A stretch of 64,000 bases of DNA from Thinopyrum elongatum (taxonomy: Eukaryota; Streptophyta; Magnoliopsida; Poales; Poaceae). The notes under the pieces were generated by a model, which was not told the DNA's origin, did no database searches, and saw nothing but the letters and a program-made list of their open reading frames with translations. The stretch's first letter is position 1, and each line of letters starts with the position of its first letter. The translations under genes were made by a program, and so were the position numbers. The DNA lies in assembly GCA_011799875.1 (NCBI GenBank), contig CM022303.1:546795368-546859367 (forward strand), given 5' to 3'. This document shows, piece by piece, positions 1-10,864 of the stretch.

Positions 1-221
1 TGGAATTTTTTTGAATTGCCATAATTGGAGTTGCATTTATCTAATTAACCCTTATTGCTTCCTACCTCGATAGATATATTCCTCAATAACGTTCTTGATT
101 AAGTTCACATCTACCGAACCTTATTTCCGCTGCTGTGTTTGGGATCCATTCATAACATTCGCAAGAATTTTTGAATCTCCCATTCACCCCTCCTCTGGTT
201 GATATACTCTCGGTCCTAACA
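1..221 (+). repeat. 3' end of a Sirevirus-like copia LTR (5' LTR, cut by window edge)
   Basis: This stretch matches, with a few substitutions, the last part of the full LTR at 17959-19664: the shared run 'ATTGCTTCCTACCTCGATAG', the 'GCTGCTGTGTTTGGGATCC' block and the terminal CCTAACA. It ends directly before a tRNA-Met type primer-binding site, as a 5' LTR should. The beginning of this LTR lies outside the window, so its length and target duplication cannot be judged. Confidence 0.85.
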
Positions 222-223
222 AT

Positions 224-238
224 TGGTATCAGAGTAGG
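224..238 (+). other. primer-binding site (initiator tRNA-Met type)
   Basis: TGGTATCAGAGTAGG lies two bases after the LTR terminus. The usual copia site is TGGTATCAGAGC, complementary to the 3' end of initiator tRNA-Met. The copy at 19667 has the standard C, so this one carries a C-to-T change in the tRNA match. Confidence 0.85.
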
Positions 239-261
239 TACTCCCTACATCTGTTTATTAA

Positions 262-2029
262 ATGTCTAACAACCTTGGAGTTTTGAGTATGTCGTATGCA
301 GGTAGATCCTCGCACTCTGAAAGGTTTCCTATCTTCGATGGAAATGACTATATCTACTGGAAGGAGAGAATGAGAATCAGACTTCAAGCCATCAACATAG
401 AACTTTGGCAGATTGTGGAAAATGGATACACCATTCAGCACCCTGAGGCTCCAAATTCTGATGACAAAGCTATATTGCAGTTGAATGCACAAGCAAAAGA
501 CATTATCTGTGAAAGCATCTCAAAAGACATTTTCATTCGGTTCCTAAAGCTTGACAATGCAAAGAAACTCTGGGATGCCATAAAAAATGCTCATGAAGAA
601 TTCATTACCAGAATAGATTCTCACAATGAAATGCTTCGTGCCATGTTTGCTGGTTTCAGAAGTCTCCGTAAGCAAAGTGCTATGGAACTCACTGGTCGGA
701 TAACCAATATTGTTGAAAGATTTCATCAAGGAGGAGTAACTGATATCACCGATAGTGATGTGGAGCTACTGAGCTCTCTTGATGCAACCTTCGATCCTAT
801 CGTAGTTGAAATCAAGCAAAGACCAGACTATGAAGAACTTCACTACGTCGAGATCATGACGCTGTTGTCTATTCACGAAGAAAAGTTGGAACTTGAAAAT
901 GGAGATCAAGAATCTTCTTAGAAAAGTGAAGGGGAAATTCTTTCACACTATGGCAGTTCACAAGAAGAAGACGTCGAGAATCAACACACTATCACAAGGG
1001 AACTTGAAATGCTCATAGTAAGGCTAAGTGATCTCAGAAGACAGAATTTGTGTCTCACAAATGATGACAAATTTGACTTGACTGAATCTTCAAAAAGTTA
1101 CCTCGGAAAGAAATGAAGTGCTTCAAGTGCAAACAATTCGGTCACCTCATAGCAGAATTTCCTTGCTGGGATAGAAAACCTAGCAACAGATGGATGTATC
1201 TTCACGGAAATGGATTCACTCGAATGGATGGTCACACTAAGCTCTCGAAGAAAAATGAATCTTCCTCATCCTCTTCGACGAAACCATTCACTGACGTGAA
1301 AGCCAGAGCAACCATCAAATCAAATATGAAGAGAATATCACAGCTGAATAGAGCATGTGCTGATATGAACTTGGAATCTGAAGACGAGACTTCCGAATCA
1401 GAATCAGAAGATGAAGAGCTTCACAGAAGGATAGGAAGAAGCATTGCTTTCGTTGCTTATGAATCATCTGAGAAATCACTCGAATCAGACACTGATGACA
1501 ATGCTCCAAGTGATGATGAACAAATCGCATTCTGTCTCATGGCAAAAACCTCTAAGGATCAGGTATCAGCAAAACACCAAAAATCTATGAATGAATATTC
1601 TCCTGAATACATTTCCTATGCTAAACTATTTAAGATTGCAAAATCTCAACAAGATGAGCTTGAAAAACTTGAGAACAATCTCAGGAAAACCGAAGGACTA
1701 CTGGTCAAAGAGATGGAGAAGAATCAAAAGTTGATCGAAGAGCATGATGCTTTTTCTTCAACTATTGATGATCTTTCTAACCGATATGATTCTCTTACAG
1801 TCGACTATGAGAGTTTATCAGATGAACACCTTAACAGGAATCAAGAACTCAAGTCACTGAAAGAATCTCATAACATGCTAGCGAAAGAAAAAGCTTCTCT
1901 CTTCGCCGAGCAATCTAAACGACTTCCTGATGATTTTATGCCTCCTTGCTCACAATGCCTAGAACGTAGCAATGCTGATTTAAATGCTGAAACTTCTAAT
2001 GCTGTCATCGAGAATATTGCAACAACTAT
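262..2029 (+). pseudogene. copia gag (UBN2-type, CCHC), first part, broken
   Basis: Gag of the Sirevirus-like element, which would form the particle core. The start ATG at 262 follows the PBS. The first part resembles the plant UBN2 gag domain ('FPIFDGNDYIYWKERMR', 'LWDAIKNAHEEF'). A TAG stop lies at 919-921, where the second copy (20346 region) has TCG, and an indel near 1100 shifts the frame. The second part, from 1113, has a CCHC zinc knuckle starting CFKCKQFGH, but its last cysteine is lost (EFPCW against DCPCW in the second copy). An acidic Ser/Glu-rich stretch and a coiled-coil-like region follow. The gene is interrupted at 2029 by CACTA-1. Its frame resumes exactly at 11449 if one copy of the TAT duplication is ignored. 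Family assignment is by motif. Confidence 0.85.
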
Positions 2030-2542
2030 CACTACTGCAGGATGCTGCTAACGCGACACTACGATCAGAGACCCTTCGACGAAACTGTGTGCGATGCATT
2101 AATTGCAAATTGTGATGTAAAAAAACCATCAAAAAAGATGCAAAACATTTGCGATGAAGGATACATCAAACACGGTTCAGATTTTAGGTGCGTGTGCGAT
2201 GCGGGGCAAATGGTTCAGTTCAATGAACTGTTTGTGATGAGGCAGAACAACAGAAACGGGCAGCCATATCAAGGCATGTGCGATTGACAGCATACAGTTC
2301 ACTCGGATAAACTGTTGGTGATGAGACGGAACAACAGAAATGGGCAGCCAGATGAAGGTGTGTGCGATATACGGCATACAGTTCACTCGGATGAACTGTT
2401 TGTGATTAGGCAACACAAAAGAAACAGTCAGCCAGATCAAGGTGTATGCGATATACGACATACGGTTCACTTGGATGAACTGTTTTCGATTAGGCAACAC
2501 AACAGAAACATCCAATTACATAGGTGGCTACTACAAACATGA
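2030..2542. repeat. CACTA-1 left terminal and subterminal repeats
   Basis: After the TIR comes an internal CACTACGATCAGAG motif. About four copies of an 85-90 bp unit follow from roughly 2177 to 2520, each with a 'GATGAACTGTTTGTGAT' type run, 'AACAGAAACGGGCAGCC' and GTGTGCGAT. The same segment occurs inverted at 49990-50520 at the end of CACTA-2. Short open frames here only reflect the repeat. Subterminal repeats are the usual transposase-binding regions of CACTA elements (family knowledge; not shown here). Confidence 0.8.
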
Positions 2543-2645
2543 CATTTCCACACACCAAAGTAAACTATATATTACATGCATAATTAACTAGGATAAACGA
2601 TCATCTGATCATCATCTACTTCTTGTGACACTTGCCGCCACTAGT
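2543..2645 (-). pseudogene. 3' end remnant of the exonuclease-like passenger gene
   Basis: Read on the minus strand, this matches the last codons (GKCHKK-like, stop at 2616-2618) and 3' flank of the exonuclease-like gene at 49086-49766 in CACTA-2. The shared flank includes 'GATGATCAGATGATCG' and 'AGTAGCCACCTATGTAATTG'. The match stops near 2645, inside the codons before the stop. CACTA-1 therefore appears to have lost nearly all of this gene while keeping its 3' UTR next to the subterminal repeats. Confidence 0.8.
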
Positions 2646-2939
2646 CTACTAGGATAAATGAAACAGTATTCTTTACTGTGAATAGTGTGCTCTGTTGGGC
2701 ACACAAGTATATGGATCATAGCCTTGGGAGAGCAATGTGCCCGCATGCATCGTGCTAGCTCGATGTTCCTTCTATGCTAAGTTTCCATTAATTGATGGCG
2801 TTTTATGAACACGCCATCATTTCCGCCATTTCCTCACCGGTTTCCCGCCGCCACCCAGCGATATTGTGCATAAACCTAGGCGGAGCGCGACGCACGGATG
2901 CAACAAGCGTAGCCTGTAGCACATCCACCTTTTCCAAGC

Positions 2940-3700
2940 ATGCCAACCCACCAAAGCGCCGCCTCTGCTGTCAACCTCCTCGACAAGGAAAACGAGAAGG
3001 TGCCATGGCCCGTCGAGGCTAAGGCTCTCCCCGGCAACGCAATGGACATCGCCGTGATGCGCGTCATCGCCAGGGTTGAGCAGACCTTGGCGCATGGCGC
3101 TTCAGCACCGCGGATCAAGATAGGCATGTCAGCGCCGAGAGGCTGTAGCTCGACGCACAACATGATCGATGGCGCGCCGCAGAGAAAGCTAGGTGCGTCC
3201 GCGCCGATAGGCTGCGGCTCGCCACACAGCGAGACCGTTGGAGCGCCGTAGAGCAAGAGGCGCGACGCGCCGCACAGCAAGAGCGGATCCATCGACGCTT
3301 GCCTGCCGTCGATAGGGCGTCACAGCTGGGTACACATCCTGTCAGTACCCCAATTCCTCGCCAGGAGTGGGTGGAGGCCGTCTGCGCCATACTTGCACCA
3401 GAGGCCGGCCGCGCCGTACTTGCACCGGACGCCCGCCGCGTCGTTCGCATGGGTCGCGCCGTTTGCCTTGTCCGTGGCCCGCTCGATGCCAATGCGCTGG
3501 TCGCTAGGCTCGACCTCCTCCTTGGCCCAGGTGTCCACCTGGGTGCAGTAGAGGAACATGGCCGTCGCATCCTCGAGCTGGTGATCTCCGATGAAATAGC
3601 CAACTTGGAGCTCAAGATCGCGCTCCAGATGTACCGTGAGCGTGTCGACCGCTTGGACGAACACCTGCATGAGTTCAGGCAGAGCCAAGAGCTACCCTAG
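2940..3700 (+). pseudogene. uncharacterised GC-rich passenger reading frame, probably broken
   Basis: I do not recognise this gene. A first frame starts at ATG 2940 (MPTHQSAASAVNLLDKEN) and stops at 3249-3251. A second frame starting at 3299 (MPAVDRASQLG) runs to 3700 and ends in a charged, helical-looking segment (LELKIALQMYRERVDRLDEHL). The two frames differ, so a frameshift in one older gene is possible. The region is GC-rich, unlike its AT-rich flanks, and has a short internal repeat of 'GCGCCG..AG.TAGGC..G' type around 3100-3260. It lies between the exonuclease remnant and a minus-strand frame inside CACTA-1. A captured host-gene fragment is the likeliest explanation, but the function is unknown. 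Confidence 0.4.
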
Positions 3701-4066
3701 GCAAGGGCTGCTGGTCATGGTCTCATGGACGGGTTTTATTTTGTTGAGTCATTTCGACATGGATCGCTATGTATTCACAGCAATCATAATATTGCTCTGT
3801 CTATTGCTCTATTTCAATGTGTGTACTTTGTTTTCCGTTCTTATATGTTCTGTTTCATTGTGTGTTTATATGCTTTCCATTCTGTATATGTGGATGATAA
3901 CAGCTAAATACAAATTAGTATACGAAAACAGATAGAAAATTGAATTCATAATATATATTAATTGTTCATTAGTTCATCATAGAATATATATAATATCATC
4001 ACATATATGTGATGATACTTAACTACTAGGTACAATGCATAAAATTGAAAATGAACAATACTAAAA

Positions 4067-4678
4067 CTAATAATCCCTCCTAGGGGTAGTATTCCGGCAA
4101 CCCCTCGCCAGCAACTCCCTGGTGCGCGGCGTCTTCCCAGTGCGGAGGCAGTACTCCGCCTCCTCCACCTCGCAGCGCTTGACGTACCGATCTGCCTCTT
4201 GCTGGTGGACGAGCGCGAACGATCTTGCCATTTCGTTGGGCGCCCACTGGAGCTCCTCGTCGGTGGCACGCTGGAGCTTATCGGCCCACCTCCACGCAGC
4301 GATGAGGCGCCTAGCGCCTCTGACCTTCCTCGCGAAGTACCCGTCTTCGTACACCTCCTCCACACAACGACACGCCCGCCCCCAAAGCTCAACCGCCTCC
4401 TTTTTCAAGGCGGCATCACGGGCTTCATAGGCCACCTGGTACCTGGCTTCCGCCTCCGCCATCTCCTTCTTGAACGCCACTTGTCTGGCTTTCTCAGCCG
4501 GTGGCAGCGACTTCCACAAACAAAGATTATACTGGCCCCAAAACCACTCCAAAGTTGGGGGGTCCGGCGCAACCTCGTCCGGTGGTGCATAGGGGTCCTC
4601 CTCGTCGCTGCTCTTCGACTGAGCGTCCTCGGGGGGCGGCGCCTCCTCGTCGGCGCATGGGCAGATCGGCGGCGCCAT
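4067..4678 (-). CDS. intact 203-aa passenger protein, unknown function
   Basis: An uninterrupted minus-strand frame from ATG at 4678 to the stop at 4067. The protein opens with an acidic proline-rich segment (about residues 8-40). A Trp-rich stretch follows (LEWFWGQYNLCLWKSLPPAEK, about residues 43-63), and then a long Ala/Glu/Arg-rich helical region (AEARYQVAYEARDAALKKEA onward). I know of no enzymatic motif in it. Upstream on the same strand is a CT-rich leader and a TATA-like AATAAATACT about 85 bp before the ATG, so this looks like a complete small gene captured in CACTA-1. Its 3' end points to the 2030 terminus. There are no in-frame stops, unlike the other passengers. Function, expression and host origin are not visible. 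Confidence 0.55.
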   Translation of the reverse strand: MAPPICPCADEEAPPPEDAQSKSSDEEDPYAPPDEVAPDPPTLEWFWGQYNLCLWKSLPPAEKARQVAFKKEMAEAEARYQVAYEARDAALKKEAVELWGRACRCVEEVYEDGYFARKVRGARRLIAAWRWADKLQRATDEELQWAPNEMARSFALVHQQEADRYVKRCEVEEAEYCLRTGKTPRTRELLARGCRNTTPRRDY

Positions 4679-4757
4679 AGCAGAGATTTGAGAGAGAGAG
4701 AGGGCGAGCGACGGGAGGATGTAGATGGGAATGCAGGCGGCGCGACGTGAGCAAGGT

Positions 4758-4768
4758 AGTATTTATTG
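4758..4768 (-). promoter_or_regulatory. TATA-like box for the 203-aa passenger gene
   Basis: Minus-strand AATAAATACT lies about 85 bp upstream of the ATG at 4678, followed by a pyrimidine-rich (CTCTCT) leader just before the start. Spacing fits a plant core promoter. This is judged by eye only. Confidence 0.4.
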
Positions 4769-5019
4769 GCGGACGGAATCTAGATCGATGGGAACAGTAC
4801 AGACGCCGGTCGCCGGAATTTATGAGTACTGTAGTTTGAATTACACACGATTCCCGCAGCAAAAGTCGTGCGTGAACTTAATAGCTGACGGTTTCCAATA
4901 CAGAACTGTGTCGGATTAATAACCCGCGCCACTCACCTTCCAAACCTCGAGGCGCGAAATAGAGTGCCAATCGAGTGGGGCTCGGTTGTCTTGCCAGATC
5001 TTTACATTTTCTTTTTTGA

Positions 5020-7850
5020 ACACCAGATATTTTCATCGTCTGATCATTTTTTAATTTTTTGGAATTTAAATGCCATGGCACTCCATGCATGTGTCCAAGC
5101 CGTGGCACAAATATGTTTGAAAATTCATTCCAATTTATTGCATATGGAATTAACTCGCACACAAGTACACAAGTATTTTTTTCAAACCGTTATGGTTAGC
5201 CGTTGCACGTAGACGTAGTTCAAATTTGGATTACCATCATTAAATGGCTAGAAAATCATTTAAATGTCTTAAAAAGGTCAAATGACCCCTAAAATTTTCC
5301 AAATTTTGACATGACAGTTGTATTAGTGCACGTTAACTGTAGAAATTTTTTTAAGCCCATAAGAGGAAGCTATGGTCGATTCATCATCAAACATGCATTG
5401 TTCCCTACCGGAACCACGAGTCTTCTAGTGAGTTGCTCCGGTTTGTGAGGGGTGTGTGTCCAAACTTTCGTCAAACAGGTCAATTTTTTTACCACATCAT
5501 CTTGGTGGCATGACATTACGTCAAGCAAGGTTTCATGTGTTTCTGATCATTTTTAATTTTTTTGGAATTTAAATGGCATGGCACTCCATGCATGTGTCTA
5601 GGCCGTGACACCAATATGTTTAAAAATTCGTTTCAATTTACTGCACATGGAATTAACTCGCACACAAGTAAACAAAAATATGATTTTTCAAACCGTTATG
5701 GTTAGCCGTTGCATGTAGATGTAGTTCAAATATGAATTACGGTCATTAAATGCCGAGAAAATCACTTAAATGTCTTTAAAAGGTCAAATGACCCCTAGAA
5801 TTTTCCAAATTTTCACATGACAGTTGTATTAGTGCACGTTAACTTTAGAAAAAATTTGAAGCCCATAAGAGGAAGCTATGTCCCGTTCGTCATCAAAGAT
5901 GCATTGTTCCCTCTCGGAATCACGAGCCTTCTAGTGAGTTGCTCCGGTTTGTGAGGGGTGTGTATCCAAACTTTCGTCAAACAGACCAATTTTTTACCAC
6001 GTCATCTTGGTGGCATGACATTACGTCAAGCAAGCTTTCATGTGTTTCTGATCTTTTTTTAAGTTTTTGGAATTTAAATGCCATGGCACTCCATGCATGT
6101 GTCTAGGCCGTGACACCAATATGTTTGAAAATTCCTTCCAATTTACTGCACATGGAATTAATTCACACACAAGTATACAAATATGATTTTTCAAACCGTT
6201 ATGGTTAGCCGTTGCACGTAGATGTAGTTCAAATTTGAATTACGGTCATTAAATGGCTAGAAAATCATGTAAATGTCTTTAAAAGGTCAAATGACCCCTT
6301 GAATTTTCCAAATTTTCAAATTGTATTAGTGCACGTTAACTGTAGAAAATTAATGAAGGCCGTAAGAGGAAGCTATCGCCCGTTCGTCATCAAACATGCA
6401 TTGTTCCCTCTCGGAACCACGAGCCTTCTAGTGAGTTGCTCCGGTTTGTGAGGGGTGTGTGTCCAAACTTTCGTCAAACATGCCAAAAATTTTACCACAT
6501 CATCTTGGTGGCATGACATTATATCAAGCAAGGTTTCATGTGTTTATGATCTTTTTTAACTTTTTGGAATTTATATTCCATGGCACTCCATGCATGTGCC
6601 CATGCCGTGACACCAATATGTTTGAAAATTCCTTCCAATTTACTGCACATGGAATTAACTCGCACACAAGTACACAAATATGATTTTTCAAACCGTTATG
6701 GTTAGCCGTTGCATGTAGATATAGTTCAAATTTGAATTACGGTCATTAAATGGCAAGAAAATCACTTAAATGTCTTTAAAAGGTCAAATGACCCCTGGAA
6801 TTTTCCAAATTTTCAAATGACAGTTGTATTAGTGCACATTAACTGTAGAAATTTTTTGAAGGCCGTAAGGGGAAGCTATCGCCCGTTCGTCATCAAACAT
6901 GCATTGTTCCCTCTAGGAACCACGAGCCTTCTAGTGAGTTGCTCCGGTTTGTGAGGGGTATGTGTCCAAACTTTCGTCAAACATGCCAATTTTTTTACCA
7001 CATCATCTTGGTGGCATGACATTACATCAAGCAAGGTTTCATGTGTTTCTGATCTTTTTTGACTTTTTGGAATTTAAATGCCATGGCACTCCATGCATGT
7101 GTCCAGGCCGTGACACCAATATGTTTGAAAATTCCTTCCAATTTACTGCACATGGAATTAACTCTCACACAAGTACACAAATATGATTTTTCAAACCGTT
7201 ATGGTTAGCCATTGCATGTAGATGTAGTTCAAATTTGAATTACGGTCATTAAATGGCTAGAAAATCACTTAAATGTCGTCAAAAGGTCAAATGACACCTG
7301 GAATTTTCCAAATTTTCAAATGACAGTTGTATTAGTGCACGTTAACTGTAGAAAATTTTTGAAGGCCGTAAGAGGAAGCTATCGCCCGTTCATTATCAAA
7401 ATGCATTGTTCCCTCTCGGAATCACGAGCCTTCTAGTGAGTTGCAGTTTGTGAGGGGTGTGTGTCCAAACGTTCGTCAAACATGCCAATTTTTTTACCAC
7501 ATCATCTTGGTGGCATGACATTACATCAAGCAAGGTTTCATGTGTTTCTGATCTTTTTTTAACTTTTTGGAATTTAAATGCCATGGCACTCCATGCTTTG
7601 TGTCATAGCCTTAAGACCAATATGTTTGAAAATTCCTTCTAATTTACTGCACATGGAATTAACTCGCACACAAGTACACAAATATGACTTTTGAAACTGT
7701 TATGGTTAGCTATTGCAAGTACATGTAGTTCAAATTTGAATTACGGTCATTAAATGGCTAGAAAATCACTTAAATGTCTTAAAAGGTCAAATGACCACTG
7801 GAATTTTGCAAATTTTCAAATGACAGTTGTATTAGTACTACAAATTTTCT
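5020..7850. repeat. tandem array of a ~500-bp unit, about 5.5 copies
   Basis: The marker 'AAACCGTTATGGTTAGCC' recurs near 5188, 5693, 6195, 6691, 7195 and 7697, giving a period near 502 bp. Other markers recur in step: 'GGTGGCATGACATTA', 'GAGTTGCTCCGGTTTGTGAG' and 'GTATTAGTGCACGTTAACTG'. The copies are similar, with small indels. Frames of about 74 aa recur in some units (6459, 6962) but are not kept across all copies, so I treat the array as non-coding. It sits in the middle of CACTA-1. Confidence 0.9.
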
Positions 7851-8041
7851 CGTACATTTAGAACACCATTCGTTGCCACTTTACTCCAAATTCATCTTTC
7901 ACAGCTAATAAAAAATATCAACAACATCACACACAGTTGTTTTGTAGGAACCGTTTGTGATGAAAATTCGTGGGTTTATTTAAGTCTTCCTCCTTAAGCT
8001 TCGCTGGCTCGTCTGCTCCAGTGTCGGCAACCCCTGAATCC

Positions 8042-8863
8042 ATGAATCCCGATCCCCATTCCCACAAACGCTTCGTGAGGGCCCGTATGGTGGCCACGTC
8101 CTCCCCGAGTGCCGCTGCCTGCGCCAAGAGCGCGGCCGCCTACGCCGAGAGTGTCGCCGCATCCGCATTGAGCGCGGCCACATCCGCCGAGAGGGCATCT
8201 GCGGTAGCCGACAGGGCAGCTGCAGCAGCCGAGACGGCTGCAGCAGCTACTGCGATGGCAGCTGCAAACGTCGAGAGCGCTCGAGCTGCCGTCCGTGCCG
8301 CCGATGTTGCCCTGGCCCAGGTCGAGGCCATCCATGACAAGATCGAGGACGCACACGCCAAGATATTCCAGGCCACCTCGGAATCCAGCATGCAACCCAC
8401 GTCCGAAAAGGCGGCGGTAGCCATGGAGCACCTGCTTCCTCATGAGATCGCCAAACGGGAGCTGGAGATGCAGGAGGCGGTCGAGATCGAGGAGCACCGG
8501 GAGGAGGAGTTGCATGTGGGCGAGGTGGAGGTAGAGAAGAGTCTATCCGTCGAGGAATCGGCGGCGGAGTACCAACGCGAGCTCTGGCGCAGCCACTACT
8601 ACGAGTACTACAACTTTGAGGGAGGCGCCGAGGACAAGGACGAGGACGAGGACGAGGACGTGGTTGACTTCAGCAGGGAGGACACGGAGTCCACCAACGG
8701 CGGCATGTCGCTAGGACAAGTCATCGACGTCTCATCTCACACGGGGCTGCATAGGACGGCACGGTGGCGGCTTTGTCAAAATTATGCATACTTAGGCTTT
8801 GTTTTTAATGCTGGTCTTTTGATAGAGCAATGTTTAGGTGAACTGGCTCTATTTAATTACTAA
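8042..8863 (+). CDS. alanine-rich coiled-coil passenger protein, unknown function
   Basis: An open frame of about 273 codons from ATG 8042 (MNPDPHSHKRF); the frame is also open upstream to about 7970 without an ATG. From about residue 20 to 110 it is very Ala/Glu-rich with regular spacing (AAAYAESVAASALSAATSAE), predicting a long helix or coiled coil. Next come Glu-rich segments, a 'SHYYEYYNFEG' patch and an acidic run (EDKDEDEDEDVVDFS). The C-terminal 40 residues are AT-rich at DNA level and may be read-through into 3' flank. It lies in CACTA-1 between the tandem array and the GRF pseudogene, and is transcribed toward the 11445 terminus. No known domain was recognised. Low-complexity composition could also make it a chance open frame. 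Confidence 0.45.
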   Translation: MNPDPHSHKRFVRARMVATSSPSAAACAKSAAAYAESVAASALSAATSAERASAVADRAAAAAETAAAATAMAAANVESARAAVRAADVALAQVEAIHDKIEDAHAKIFQATSESSMQPTSEKAAVAMEHLLPHEIAKRELEMQEAVEIEEHREEELHVGEVEVEKSLSVEESAAEYQRELWRSHYYEYYNFEGGAEDKDEDEDEDVVDFSREDTESTNGGMSLGQVIDVSSHTGLHRTARWRLCQNYAYLGFVFNAGLLIEQCLGELALFNY

Positions 8864-9268
8864 AATTGCTCGATTCAGTAAGTGTGGTATGTGTGCTGTA
8901 CGCTCTTTTGTGTGCCCAAATTAGCAAGCGATGTTAAATTATGCAATGATGTGGATGAGGACAGTACCCAGGGAAATTTCCACCAAAATTTGAATTATCA
9001 AACTCATCCCATGCATGTAAAGCAGAAGAATCATTTGCGATTCACACAATCATTCAAAGTGAATGGTATCCAGTGGCACCGCGCGCAAAGTTTCCCTCCA
9101 CATTTTGAAAATTTTGGCCTACCGCCGAAAAATCTACCCCCGCCCCCTTCCCCACACCCTTTTCTCGCTGACCACAAGTCACATTTCCCCTGTTTCCTCC
9201 TTCCTTCCTTCCGAAGCTATAGCCGCTTCCTCGCTCTCGCCATCTCGCATCCTACCGCCGGGGTCGCC

Positions 9269-10645
9269 ATGGTCTTCTTCAATGACCTCTCCAGCGGTTC
9301 CTCCTCCGACGGCGACTCCTTCACCACCCGGGTATGCCTCTCTTCTCTCTCTCGGGTTATGACTTGGAATGAAGGATTTTAACCCGGCGGTCGATTTGAG
9401 TCATTTCTTCCTCTTGTAGCTCCCTAGGACCATCAGTTGCAACGAATGGAGCGGGGTGGCTAAAGATCTGCCTGCTTGTTGTCACCATCAATCTCCATGC
9501 GTGAAGCTAGTTGCGTTTGAATCTGTGGACAGTGGGAGGAAGTTTCTAGCATATGCAGAGAAGGTTAGCCCCACTTTCGTTGTTACAAATCATTTGTTAG
9601 ATGTGATTCAGACACTGTCACTGTGCTATGTTATTCTGGATGTTAAGACAGTGTCACAGTTTGTACCTAGTATCTAAAAATGTTGCCATCTCATCAGCGG
9701 TGCCATTAGAAAATTATTTGGCACAGCTTCAGCAGTTTGTGCAGCCAACTTTGGTCCACACATCCGAGCAGCCAAGCAGTAAAATACTAAATCTTTATGG
9801 CACAAAGGAACTGGGCATCGGAGCAACTAGGTGCTCCGGAGTCCGGGTCCCTAATTTTTTTTCCGTTGCATCGGCTCGCCAGTGCAGGGCACCGATGACA
9901 AATGTAGCAACATTTGTCTTTACACCGGTTTTAGCATACATAGTGGACGGCCTTAGTGCTATTAGTTCTATGTTACTAAATTTGTGCATGTACACACCCG
10001 TTAGTATCAATTTGCTGTCATCAAAACATTGTCGCTATGCTGTTGCAGTTATATTTAGCTTTCTCATAAAATGTTCAATTTGTTATTTATAGTACATGAC
10101 TAAGAATTTGTAGCATTGTTGTAGTTAATTATAGCTTCTGATGTTTCAGAATTTGGTTGTTGTCTCAGTAGCAATTAATTCATTTGCACATTGATCTTTT
10201 TGAGAAGATATGTCATAATTAACCTGTTTCTTCAGTTTTTCAAAATATGTATTTGGTGATTTTCTATGTTGCTAGAAACCCATTTCCCCTACAATTGTTA
10301 CTGATGTAGTTTTAAATATTATAGGATGAACGGAAGTGTTCTTACCTGGAGTGGGTTGATCAAGAGTGGCCACAGTCTTTGAAGATGTGCCTAGCAAAGC
10401 TCTAGAGCACGTATGAGGAAGAGAACAGAGGTAGCCTTATAGAAAGTGTTGTCAACGATGAAGAATATTTGAAGATGCGGGATAAAAAGAGGAAGATGGA
10501 GAATGAGCTCAGATTTTTTAAATCAGACTTTGCTAAGATGGTGTTGGCGAAGGAGGAGGCACTTTCCTAGTTGGCCAGTGCAAAACAGGTTCTTACTGAA
10601 CTGAAAGCAGAGGTGGATAAGACGAGCCTGGATGATCTCGATTAG
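9269..10645 (+). pseudogene. GRF-type zinc-finger-like gene, three exons, two internal stops
   Basis: Three exons can be read. Exon 1 (9269-9331, MVFFNDLSSGSSSDGDSF) ends at a GTATGC donor. Exon 2 (9420-9563) follows a TTGTAG acceptor and carries Cys/His residues (SCNEWSGVAKDLPACCHHQSP). Exon 3 (10325-10645) has 'CSYLEWVDQEWPQSL' and then a coiled-coil tail (KMENELRFFKSDFAKM). The order matches grass GRF zinc-finger proteins, which bind nucleic acid (family knowledge). Exon 3 has in-frame TAG at 10403-10405 and 10568-10570, and the motif cysteine expected in the 'FL.C' position of exon 2 reads Tyr. It is therefore a decayed captured gene in CACTA-1, with its 3' end facing the 11445 terminus. 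Confidence 0.65.
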
Positions 10646-10864
10646 GGAAATGAATATATTGTTGTAATATTGTCCTTATGAAGGTGAACTAGCTATAAGT
10701 TGTACTGTGCTGTTTGCAGGTAGCTATCGTACTATGATGTTAAAATATATTAATGTGCCTGATATGAAATTGGCAAACAGCTATTCGATATGAAATGTGA
10801 ATTTGCGTAATACTGGAATTATTAATTATAAACTAATAAACCTGCTAAATGGGTCATGGAACTT

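Noticed and set aside
2876..3688. Long minus-strand frames opposite the GC-rich passenger
   Set aside because: They overlap plus-strand frames with a better start context and arise from high GC content; no domain seen.
6459..7186. Two similar 74-codon frames as small genes
   Set aside because: They are the same phase of the 502-bp tandem unit, and other units lack them; repeat artefact.
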